DNA of 64,000 bases from Eustoma russellianum (Eukaryota; Streptophyta; Magnoliopsida; Gentianales; Gentianaceae), in contig AP025066.1 in assembly GCA_036186865.1 (NCBI GenBank), forward strand, positions 10,557,999 to 10,621,998, in the 5' to 3' direction. A program made the translations under genes and the position numbers. The notes below the pieces were generated by a model, which searched no databases, was not told the DNA's origin, and was given only the letters and a program-made list of their open reading frames with translations. Shown one piece after another: positions 19,353 to 29,916 of this stretch. Within the stretch, counting starts at the first letter, position 1; every line of letters starts with the position of its first letter.

Positions 19353-20089
19353 TGTGTAATATGTGTAATATGGAGATGTTTATGCATGTAAATTATGTGA
19401 ATATATACGTGTTAATTGGAAATGGATTTGTTCGAGATTGGTGTGTTGGAGTTAAAGGGTTGATATAGATTTCCCACTACGAAATACTTATACACTAGCA
19501 GGTTTGAAGATATAAAAGCATCCTTCTTTAAATTTTCTCCACTAATTCCTTCAATCTATGTTCAACCACCACTCTTTCATAGATGGCTCTTTTTAGTATT
19601 AAGTTTCTACGACAGTTGGATGCTTGACTAACCTGGTACCTCATCTAATGCATAAGCATTCCTAATTCATTATATTTTCTTACAAAAAAAAAGAATGTGT
19701 CATTTAGATAACAGAAATGTTTTGTCCAGAAATAATATCTGTCTCTGGGCATTTTGCTCTTTCCTCTTTCCACTTTCAAGATATTTCGTGTTTCATGAAC
19801 TAATGATTTTAAGCAATGGAGATTAATGCAAGAAGAAAAATTATGCTACTCATGCTAACATCAAAATGTTGTTTAAATACTAATAACTGTGCTTTAAGTT
19901 TTTTCCCTTTTTTTGCTATCACGTTTTCTTTTCGAAAACACACTTTTTTCAATATTGCATAGCAATGATAGAGAAAAACATAAAGAATTTCTTAGAGAAA
20001 TGGTACTGTCCATCTGTTCCTCTTATCAAAATAGCCGACAAAACGTTTAAACCGACTGATCTGTAATGCTTCCATAATATCAAAGAGTG
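19353..20089. other. intergenic, nothing recognised
   Basis: AT-rich sequence with short homopolymers and no convincing coding frame, RNA gene or repeat border. It may be original host sequence to the right of gypsy I. Confidence 0.4.
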
Positions 20090-20801
20090 GCAAGGCCGCG
20101 TCTCTAGCCGGCAGTGCCTTGGTAAGGTCACTGGTTCCGGCTGACAGAGCCATAAGCGTGCCAGGCTGGCAGGACCGTGGTAAGGCTGCGGCTAGGCACG
20201 AGTTGAATCACGAGCTCATGTGAAAAGCATAAGTATAAGCACGTATATGCACGTGTATGGGCACGGATATATACGTGGGTATACATATACGTAGGAGGTA
20301 AAGCAAAATTGAAACGGAATGAAAGTGATAAACGGAAAAGTGTAACGGTAAATGGAAATTGTTAGCGAAAATTCATGTTTTAGAAAAAGTCCCCCTTACA
20401 AAGAAAATATATTGTATAGTTGGGTTTGGTTCCAGACAAACGGGCCGTCCGGACACATATTGACTACACTGTAAGGAGATAGGCCGCTCAGACACATATT
20501 GACTGCCAATTGGACCGTCCAGGAAACATATTGACTACGTTGTAAGGAGCTAGGCCGCCTGGACACATATTGACCATTGAGGAACCAAAACTGTAAATCT
20601 TGCAATATAAGTCATTTGTAAGGTAAGAGCCATGGCCATTGCATTGTATCAGTAAGAATGGATATCGCATATGGGTGTCGTAAGGGGTAATCCCATATGG
20701 ATATTAGAAATGGATATCGATATGGATGTTGTAAAGGGTAATCACCTATGATATTGGAAAATAGAAATAAAATGAAAATGGAAATAGATATTGTCATACC
20801 A
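20090..20801 (+). repeat. L3-type LTR, first part (interrupted by gypsy II)
   Basis: It resembles the reverse complement of 46230-46830. Both carry a GGCAGGACCG...GGCTGCGGCT-like block, a CCTTACAA(A/G)GAAAATATAT block and several spaced repeats around CATATTGAC (20452-20580). It continues after gypsy II at 33670. The left border could not be located and is probably truncated. Confidence 0.55.
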
Positions 20802-21759
20802 CGTATTTTTCCGAGTCCGGCATTAAATAATTGAGGGCAACTTAAAATACAATTTTATTTTAATTATACGTGTCAATGAGTCGTAGCTAAATGAATTGTA
20901 GGTGAGAAATAATCAAAAGCTGAAATTAAGAAAATTAAGCTAATATACCTAAAATGCCCCTCCCCACTTAAATGATGGGGAGTTACAATATTTAGTATAA
21001 CTCCCCAGGAGAAAGGGAGGAGTGCTTAAAAGAAATAGAAGATGGGGAACGGCTGGAATAAAGAAGAGCGGAAAGGAAGAGAAGAGAGAAAGAAGAAGAA
21101 AGGAAGAAGAAGAAGAAGAAGAAAGAGCGGTCCACCTAGGTCCAATCCGTTCCGAAATTCTACCATACACTCGTAAGACTATCTAAAAACAAAGTCAAGC
21201 AATCTTTCTATATGCTTTACGCAAATTTTGGTTCAACAGGCCCTATGTTCTTATAAAGAGAAAATTCGGATCATACATAGGTAATCTTTATGTGTTTATG
21301 TTAAATGCCCTACTATATGTATTTGTCGTTGTTGGTTAAGTAAAGTCATGTTCTTTGGGCCAAATGCTGAGAATATCTATGTTGTGCTTGGTTGTAAAAT
21401 AGACATGCCTTTAAAGTGTCATCTTTGGTGTAAATATTGTATTGTGATAATTTATCGTGTTTCCAAATATTGCCTTAGATGATTTGAGATGAATTGAGGA
21501 GGGTTTGAAGGTTTAGATGATGTGTTGCTGCAAATTTAGTGTGGGTTAGAAGATTGATGATACATCCAGAGATGTGAATGGTAGTAGTCTTAGGTTGATG
21601 CAGGCTGATGGTTTTAAGGATCAACCTGTGTTATGTGGGTGTTAAGCATGAAGGATTTAGGTGGTAGGATGGAATTTGAGGTGTTTAACATGAAAGGGGT
21701 GAAGGGAGAAGGTGATGAGGAGAAGTTACTGCAGAATTTCAGTTTTGGGAATCATCAGA

Positions 21760-22020
21760 CCACTTCGAACACCCACTTTAGGCACTCAATGTCACTTCAC
21801 GCGCCTAAAGTAGGTGTTCGATGTGTCCCACTGCATGCCAGAACACTTCGAACACTTCATAAGGTGCTTCATGTCACATAAGGAGCCTTATGTAGGCGCT
21901 CGATGCATCACAGCACATTTCAGAATACTTCGAACGCCTAGTATAGGCGCTTAAAGGCACATTAGGCGCCTCCTGAAGACGTTCCAAGTGTTCTGGAAGC
22001 CCTTTTTGACACATTAAGCG
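21760..22020. repeat. GCGCC/TTCGAAC repeat block in gypsy II LTR
   Basis: Short imperfect repeats alternate CTTCGAACACC or CTTCGAACGCC with TAGGCGC(T/C), partly as inverted pairs (CGCCTAGTATAGGCG at 21938). The same block is in the 3' LTR (about 29150-29405). The role is unknown. It is locally GC-rich against an AT-rich LTR. Confidence 0.6.
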
Positions 22021-22385
22021 TCCCATGTGTGTGAGATATCTTTATTCTCTTCCATTGCTCATAAAATACAAGTGTTTTTGATGTGTGCATGAATTGTAAA
22101 CATTAAGTGTGAATGAGTAAGGTTAGTTATGAATTCAAAGTTAATTTGCAATACGAAAGGGCATGAGATGGTACGAGCAGGGTGTGTTTGAGGTTCAAGA
22201 CCTTGTACTTGATATGTAAAATGTGTGTGCATGTTTACACGTTTGATATGATCTTGCATGAGCATTCTTCATTACGACATGAACACTTTGCATTTCGACA
22301 TGAGATTTGTTTTGCGAAAGAACATGTGTTTGCAAAAGAAGATCAAAGTTTTCGAAAGACAAGTTATGGCTGTTGTTGATCGTAG

Positions 22386-22585
22386 GGTATAAAAGTCACG
22401 CTTGCAGTAGCAGGGTATAAAAGCGTGACCTGTGAATCAACAGCGGGGTATAAAGTTATGTTATCGGGCCGTGGACCTATCTGCACAGGTATAAAGTTTA
22501 TGTTATGTGACCGTGGATCTTTTAGCACGGGGTATAAAGTTCTGTTTGGTGTGGACTAATCACCCACAGGGTATAAAGTTCTGCT
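22386..22585 (+). promoter_or_regulatory. array of GGTATAAA motifs in gypsy II LTR
   Basis: Six GGTATAAA motifs, most preceded by GG or CAG, recur at 25-60 base spacing, each followed by similar text (AGTTATGTTA, AGTTCTG). They look like multiplied TATA boxes and may mark the promoter region. The 3' LTR repeats them at 29767-29880 and after 32908, with the solo LTR inserted inside one of them. Confidence 0.45.
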
Positions 22586-22941
22586 ATGCGAAGAATAAGA
22601 TAAGAAGATTTGTGAAATGACACACATGACATGTTCACGGAAGAAGGCATATGCATAGGTTTTGTTTAGTTTGGTGTGGTTTTAAAGAGGTACGCGCATC
22701 ATGTGACACGAAGCATAAGATTTGACATGCTGTGTTGATTCTGTATTTGTGTAACATTTATGTGACTTACTTGGCTTTGATGAATTTTTTATTAAGATGT
22801 TATTTGCCAACCCGAGCACCTTATTTTGGGCATTGATCTATATACTGGTGACTCGTCGTGTGTGGTCCCGTAAAGTGTATAGACGGGTTACTTGCTAGCG
22901 ATGTTTTCGCTAAGAATAAATACTCCATCTGCTTTTCAGGT

Positions 22942-23010
22942 GAGCCAGAGTACGAGATGATTTTTGTGGAAGACAACATCGAGTGGGCTCATTGGGATGA
23001 TGGTCACTAA
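22942..23010 (+). other. short acidic open frame in gypsy II LTR
   Basis: Just after a splice-acceptor-like CTTTTCAG, a frame reads EPEYEMIFVEDNIEWAHWDD and two further residues, then TAA. The 3' LTR copy (33319-33387) keeps the frame, with Gly for Ile after the EDN. Related frames with a VEDE core are in the LTRs at 52759 and 45698. It has no known function. Confidence 0.5.
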
Positions 23011-23294
23011 AGTGGACAGACTTACATAAATTCTCTTTTAGTTGGAAGACTTACTGTTTAATGTTTTGTATTAGAGTACATATTAGACATTTCCCCAGTT
23101 ACATTTCCTTCCCGTTGTATTGTATTTGGTTACATTATGGTTATTGAAGTTTTAAATTTTATGACGTTTCCGCTGATTTATCTTACGTCATGGATGACGT
23201 GTGCTTGATCTGCTTTGACGCTTCGTAGTTCTCGTAGCAGACTATGGCGAGTGCACTGGTACCGACGTCTAATATCGGACCGGGCCGCTACAGG

Positions 23295-23307
23295 TGGAAT
23301 CAGAGCC
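23295..23307 (+). promoter_or_regulatory. gypsy II primer binding site
   Basis: TGGAATCAGAGCC, two bases after the LTR end, differs at one base from the initiator tRNA-Met complement TGGTATCAGAGCC. It sets the LTR border at 23292. Confidence 0.8.
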
Positions 23308-23574
23308 TAGGCTTCAGATCTATCTCGGAAACTTAGGTTCATGATCTTTTAGCAATTTAATATGTGATTTTTCCTTAAGTTTGATCCTTAGGTATAAGAG
23401 CTGATTTTCTAGAGTTTAAGTGTGACCAGGGTTGGGTGTGTGAGACCGCATTTATCATCTAATTTTCGTATTAATATTCTTATTTCATACCTCACCCATT
23501 CTTACGTATTCAAGCTTTCAGTAACATCCTGTATCTACTGATTATTAATGAAAATGTTGACCTTTCAGAGATAA

Positions 23575-24620
23575 TGCAGGAAACTCTGGCAACGAACAAG
23601 ATAACCAGCCACCACAAGTGGTTCTACCCTAAGTGCCCACGGACGCACTGACAGTAATTGCAAAGGGGTTTGCCCAGCAGCAGCAGTCGCCGCCTCCTCC
23701 GCCACCCAGCATAATATCCAGTTCTTCTATGTAGATATGAGGAATATGAGAGTTCCGGAGTTAGGGGATGTACTGACCCCGGGGAGGCTCAACATTGGTT
23801 GCCTGAGGTGGAAAAGTGTTTTAGGCTGGTACAAGTGCCTAAGGAGATCAAGGTGGATGTGGCCACACCTCTTTTGTGTGGCAAGGCGAGTGAATGGTGG
23901 GCTAGTATGGTACTGAGGATGACTCCACCTATCTCATGGGCACAGTTGTGTGATATTTTTCTGAAGTACGAGGTGCCAGAGACTGCGATATTGGACAAGA
24001 TAAGGGCGTTTGATAGATTGGAGCAGAGTCGAATGACAGTGTCAGAATATGTCGATCGATTCCAGGCTTTGGGTAAATTTGCTCCGGCGATTATGTCTGA
24101 TAACCGTCTAAAGACGACGAAGTTTGTGAGGGGATTAGACTCCAGAATTCAGTCGGCGATAGTGAATGCAGGGATGAGAACTTGTGAAGATATGTTGGAC
24201 GCATGTTTTTGCGTCGAAAGTGATTTCCGTAGAGTAGCAGGAGGGAACCCAATGTAGGGTCGTCTGACAGAGGAAAAAGGCCTAGGGATGAGGTGAGAGT
24301 TGGCGGTAGACCCGTACGTTGGGTCAAGATTCTGAAGAGAGGCCCAGTCAGGCTTTTTCAGAGACCTCTACCCCAAAATCCAGTAGTCTAGCAGGTTGTG
24401 TGAGTTTGTGCACACTGCAATAAGAGTCACGTCGGTGAATGTAGGAAGCTTGCTGGAGCATGTTACCGATACGGACAGGTGGTCCATATTATTAGAGATT
24501 GCCTAGATATGAAGAAGAATACTCCGGGAGAAGCGGCCCAGCAGCCGAGGGCAAAGCCAAGGACAAATGCATGTGTCCATGTCATGGCCGACATCGATGT
24601 GCAGGAAGCCACCGATGTGG
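23575..24620 (+). pseudogene. gypsy II gag, degraded
   Basis: Capsid gene of the element. The start is uncertain. A Gln/Pro-rich head with stops (23580-23740) is followed by a retrotransposon gag core, best preserved in the frame 23799-24257. That frame has KASEWWASM, an MTVSEYVDRF block and FVRGLD, all typical of Tekay gag. A stop at 24257 precedes a degenerate zinc knuckle (HCNKSHVGECRK and a partial second copy, about 24415-24510). The C-terminal linker ends near 24636. Stops and the spoiled zinc ligands make it non-functional. Confidence 0.8.
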
Positions 24621-24688
24621 TAGCAGATACGACCTAAAATAAGTTTAAGTTCTTGTAGAATTAAGCCTTTGTGTTTTTAACTCCTTGA

Positions 24689-27600
24689 GTGAAACTTGAT
24701 ATGGTCCTAGGTGATGTTTTAGTAAGTAAGATATCTGCCAACGTGCTTTTCGATAGCGGCGCAAGTCACTCTTTTGTGGCAAAGAGATTCACTAAGCACC
24801 TTGGTAATTTACCTGAGTGGTTAGAAACTCCATACCGTGTCCAAATGGCCAGAGATCAAATTATGGTTTCGCACCAGCAGTATCGGGATTGCGAGTTAGA
24901 GTTCGGAGGACAAATGTTCTCCGCCATACTGATCCCTATCCAGATGTACGACTTTGATGTTATATTAGGAATGGACTGGTTGGCCAAGTATCATGCCAAC
25001 ATTGACCATCGATTGAAGCAGGTGACAATCAAGAATGCTGAGATGGAAGAGGTAATGTTACAAGGAGATACGGAACGAAAGAAAGTTCCCAAGAAGGTGT
25101 ATATGTCGGTTGCTCAAGCTTGCAGAGCCTTAAGGTGCCGAGGGGTTTCTAGTGTATGCGATGGATGCTACCCAGGAAGTACCATCTATTGAGCAAATTC
25201 CAGTGATCAACGAGTTTGTGGATGTGTTTCTGGAAGAATTGTCAGGAGTGCCACCTCCGAGGGAAGTCGAGTTTGAGATAAATTTGATCGCAGGAGCCGA
25301 ACCCATTTCTAAAGCCCCTTACCGAATGACTCCGGCAGAATTGAGAGAGCTGAAAAAACAACTTCAGGAATTATTGGACAAGAAGTTTATTCGCCCCAGT
25401 GTGTCATTTTGGGGAGCACCTGTTTTATTCGTGAAGAAGAAGGCTGGTAGCATGAGGTTTTATATCGACTATCGAGAGCTGAATACAATTACTATCAAGA
25501 AAATACCCCCTTCCGCGAATTGGGGATCTGTTTGACCAGCTCAAAGGTGCAAAGATCTTCTCTAAAATTGACCTCAAATCGGGATACCATCAGTTACCAG
25601 TGAAGGTTGAAGACATCGCGAAGACAGCCTTCCGTAAGAGATATGGCCACTATGAGTTTTTAGTGATGCCATTTGGGTTGACAAATGCCCCTGCAGCCTT
25701 TATGGACCTTATGAATACCATCTTTCAAGAACAGTTGGATAGGTGTGTGGTGGTATTCATAGACGATATTCTGGTGTATTCTCCTGACGAGCAAACTCAT
25801 GCGGAGCATCTGAGAACTGTTCTAGGCATTTAGAGGCAGAAACAACCGTACGCTAAGTTTAGCAAGTGTGAGTTTTGGCTAAGGAGTGTGGCTTTTCTAG
25901 GTCACGTGATATCAGAGGAAGGGATTGTTGTGGATCCGAATAAGGTGGAAGCTATCACGGGGTGGCCTAGACCCACTAATGTCACCAAAGTGCGAAGTTT
26001 CTTAGGTCCAGTGGGTTACTACAGGAAGTTCGTCAAGGGATTTTCAACAATCGCAGTGCCTCTCAGTCGCCTTACTCAAAAGAAGTCCAAGTTTGAGTGG
26101 ACGACGGAATGCGAGAAAAGCTTCACGGAGCTTAAGAAGAGATTAACCACAGCTCCAGTATTGGCTCAACCCTCCGGTACTGATGGGTTTGTGATCTATA
26201 GTGATGCATTGAAAAATGGTTTAGGTACGTAAACTGTAGCATAAGTTATGATTTTTCATCCAAATCGAGTTTAGTTTACTACTTCACTTATAGGTTGTGT
26301 TTTGATGCAACACGAATGACTCATCGCGTATGCCTCAAGGCAGCTAAAGCCTTATGAAAAAAACTATCCTAGGCACGACCTTGAACTAGCTGCAATTGTG
26401 TTCGCCTTGAAGATCTGGCGGCATTATTTATATGGGAAAAAGTGCACGGTATTCACTGACCACAAGAGCCTAAAGTACCTGTTCTCCCAAAAGGAGTTAA
26501 ATGTGAGATAGCGGAGATGGTTGGAATTACTAAAGGACTACGACTTGACCATTAATTATCATCCGGAAAAAGCTAATAAAGTGGCTGATGCATTGAGCAG
26601 GAAATCCAGCCATGCGCGACAAACACCGTTGGAGAGAGAAATGGAAGAATTAGGTCTAGATTTGATTGACTCCACAGTGAATGTTTTGACAGCGTTGACC
26701 ATCACACCGAGTCTGATTGATCGGGTAAAGAGGCTCAGAAGAATGATAAGATCCTAAGTGAGATCACAGAAAAGATGAAGCATGATCATGTCGAGGGATT
26801 TCAGGTCAATGAGGACGGGAGCCTATGATTCAGAGGAAGACTGTGTGTGCCAGATGTGGATGAACTTGGAAAAGAAATTTTGCAAGAAGCTCACAGCTCA
26901 AGGTTATCGATACATCCTGGTAGCACCAAGATGTACAGAGATCTCAAACAATATTATTGGTGGTTCGAAATGGAAAGGCATATCGCGGAGTTCATCGAGA
27001 GATGTCTAGTTTGCCAACAAGTCAATGCTGAACATCAACGGCCTGGAGGATTGTTGATGCCATTGGAGACTCTAGAATGGAAATGGGAGCACATCACGAT
27101 GGATTTCATAGTCAGTTTACCAAAGACGAGAATTGGATATGATATGTTTTGGGTCATTGTGGATCGATTAATCAAGTCTACACATTTTCTACCCATCTCG
27201 AGTGAATCGCCTCTTGATAAGTTGGTAAGTCTATATATGGACAATATTGTTAGTTTGCACAGTATTCCAGTGAGTATAGTGTCCGACCAAAATCCACAGT
27301 TTACGTTTAAGTTCTGAACAGCCTTTCAGAGAACCATGGGTACGGAATTCAGGTTGAGTACATCATATCATCCCCAAACCGATAGATAGTCTGAGTAGAC
27401 TATTCAGACCCTAGAAGACATGCTAAGAGCTTGTTTTCTAGATTTCAAAGGAAGTTGGGACAGAATGGTGAAACTAATGGAGTTCTCATATAATAACAGT
27501 CACCACAGTGCAATTGATATGGCTCCTTTCGAAGCGTTGTATAGATGGAAGTGCAGGTCACCCGTTTACTGGGACGAAGTTGGTGTGAAGACCATCACCG

Positions 27601-28138
27601 GACCTGAGTTACTTGAGAATACCCTAGAAAAGATGAAAATCATACGGGAAAGACTCAAGACGGCTCAGGACCGTGACAAAAGTTAGGCGGATAACAAGCG
27701 ACGGACATTGGAATTTAATGTAAGTGAAAAGGTTTATTTGAGAGTATCACCTACGAAGGACATTATGAGGTTTGGAGCGAAAGGCAAACTAAGCCCCCGT
27801 TTTATTGGTCCTTACAAGATACTTGAGAAGGTGGGAGCTTTGGCGTATAGGTTAGCATTACCTCTGGTATTGGCGCAAGTCCATAACGTTTTTCACGTAC
27901 CACAGTTAAGGAATCTGTGATGGATCCGAGCCATGTTCTCGAAGCACAACCTTTGGAACTCAATGGTGATGTTACTTATGAGGAAGTACAGGTGAGGATC
28001 GTGGACCGAAAAGAACAAGTGTTGAGGAAGCGGGTGATTCCCTATGTGAAGGTCCAGTGGAGCAATCACACCAAACGGGAAGCCACTTGGGAACTTGAAG
28101 AGCGTATGTATGAGAAGTATCCTCAACTCTTCAACTAA
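24689..28138 (+). pseudogene. gypsy II pol: protease, RT, RNase H, integrase, chromodomain
   Basis: The protease (FDSGASHSF, about 24750; VILGMDWL) lies in the frame 24689-25192. RT starts at 25152 (APYRMTPAEL, KKFIRPSVS), has a frame change at about 25505, then SKIDLKSGYHQL, MPFGLTNAP and the catalytic FIDDI (about 25757), and a stop at 25831. Connection and RNase H (LIYSDA-like VIYSDA, GYYRKF) run to 26224. A 69-bp intron-like insert follows, then the rest of RNase H with two stops. The integrase zinc finger (about 26900-27020), DDE core with several stops (26847-27700) and chromodomain (frame 27917-28138) follow. It is heavily mutated but retains all domains in order. Confidence 0.85.
26225..26293 (+). 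other. 69-bp intron-like insert in gypsy II RNase H
   Basis: The insert begins GTACGT and ends TTATAG, is AT-rich and has in-frame stops. Removing it rejoins the RNase H frame exactly within a glycine codon, giving the expected Gly-Leu-Gly / Cys-Val-Leu-Met-Gln core. Gypsy III carries an insert of 71 bp at the same codon and phase. Confidence 0.7.
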
Positions 28139-28169
28139 GGTACGTAAGTTTCGAGGACGAAACTTTTTG

Positions 28170-28184
28170 TAAGGAGGGGTGGAA
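28170..28184 (+). promoter_or_regulatory. gypsy II polypurine tract
   Basis: AAGGAGGGGTGGAA lies directly before the 3' LTR, downstream of the conserved TTTCGAGGACGAAACTT block found at the end of Tekay-type internal domains. Confidence 0.8.
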
Positions 28185-29916
28185 TGTCATACCCCACATT
28201 TTCTCGAGTCCGGTGTTAAATAATTGAGGGCAACTTAAAATACAATTTTGTTTTAATTATACGTGTCAATGAGGCATAGCTAAATGAATTGTAGGTGAGA
28301 AATAATCAAAAGCTGAAATTAAGAAAATTAAGCTAATATACCTAAAATGCCCCTCTCCACTTAAATGACGGGGAGTTACAACATTTAGTATAATTTCCCA
28401 GGAGAAAGGGAGGAGTGGTTAAAAGGAAATAGAAGATGGGGAACAGCTGGAATAAAGAAGAGGAGAAAGGAAGAGAAGAGAGAAAGAAGAAGAAAGGAAG
28501 AAGAAGAAGAAAGAGCGGTCCACCTAGGTCCAATCCGTTTCGACATTCTACCATACACTCATAAGACTATCTAGAAACAAAGTCAAGTAATCTTTCTATA
28601 CGCTTTACGCAAATTTTGGTTCAACAGGCCCTATGTTCTTATAAAGAGAAAATTCGGATCACACATTGGTAATCTTGATGCGTTTATGTTAAATGCCCTA
28701 CTATATGTATTTGTTGTTGTTGGTTGAGTAAAGTCATATTATTTGGGCCAAATGCTGAGAATATCTATGTTTTGCTTGGTTGTTAATAGACACGCCCTTA
28801 AAGTGTCATCTTTGGTGTAAATATTCTGTTGTGATAATTTATCGTGTTTTTCAAATATTGCCTTAGATGATTTGAGATGAATTGAGGAGGGTTTGAAGGT
28901 TTAGATGATGTGTTTCTTCAAATTTAGCGTGGGTTAGAAGATTGATGATACATCCAGAGATGTGAATGGTAGTAGTCTTAGGTTGATGCAGGCTGATGGT
29001 TTTAAGGATCAATCTGTGTTATGTGGGTGTTAAGCATGAAGGATTTAGGTGGTAAGATGGAATTTGAGGTGTTTAACATGAAAGGGGTGAAGGGAGAAGG
29101 TGATGAGGAGAAGTTACTGCAAAATTTTCAGTTTTGGGAATCAGCAGAACACTTCGAACACCCACTTTAGGCGCTCAATGTCACTTCACGCGCCTAAAGT
29201 AGGCATTCGATGTGTCCCAGTGCATTCCAGAACACTTCGAACACCTCATAAGGCTGTCACATAAGGAGCCTTATGTAGGCGCTCGATGCATCACAGCACA
29301 TTTCAGAATACTTCGAACGCCTAGTATAGTCGCTTAAAGGCACATTAGGCGCCTCCTGAAGGCGTTCCAAGTGTTCTGGAAGCCCCTTTTGACACATTAA
29401 GCGCCCCATGTGTGTGAGATATATTTATTCTCTTCCATTGCTCATAAAATACAAGTGTTTTTGAGGTGTGCATGAGGTGTAAACATTAAGTGTGAATGAG
29501 TAAGGTTAGGTATGAATTCAAAGTGAATTTGCAATACGAAAGGGCATGAGATGGTACGAGCAGGGTGTGTTTGAGGTTCAAGACCTTGTACTTGATATAC
29601 AAAATGTGTGTGCATGTTTACACGTTTGATATGATAGTGCATGAGCATTCTGCATCACAACATGAACACTTTGCATTTCGACATGAGATTTGTTTTGCAA
29701 AAGAACATGTGTTTGCAAAAGAAGATCAAAGTTTTCGAAAGACAAGTTATGGCTGTTGTTGATCACAGGGTATAAAAGTCATGCCTGCAGTAGCAGGGTA
29801 TAAAAGCATGACACGTGAATCAACAGCGGGGTATATAGTTATGTTATGGGGCCGTGGATCTATCTGCACAGGTATAAAGTTTATGTTATGGGACCGTGGA
29901 CCTTTCAGTATGGGGT

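Larger units (their letters stand above)
20802..23292 (+). repeat. gypsy II 5' LTR (2,491 bp)
   Basis: It runs from TGTCATACCACG to ...GGCCGCTACA. It is closely similar throughout to 28185-29911 plus 32913-33669, the parts of the 3' LTR on either side of the nested insertion. It contains a GA-rich tract (21040-21125), a GCGCC/TTCGAAC repeat block, a run of GGTATAAA motifs and a short acidic open frame near its end. Confidence 0.9.
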
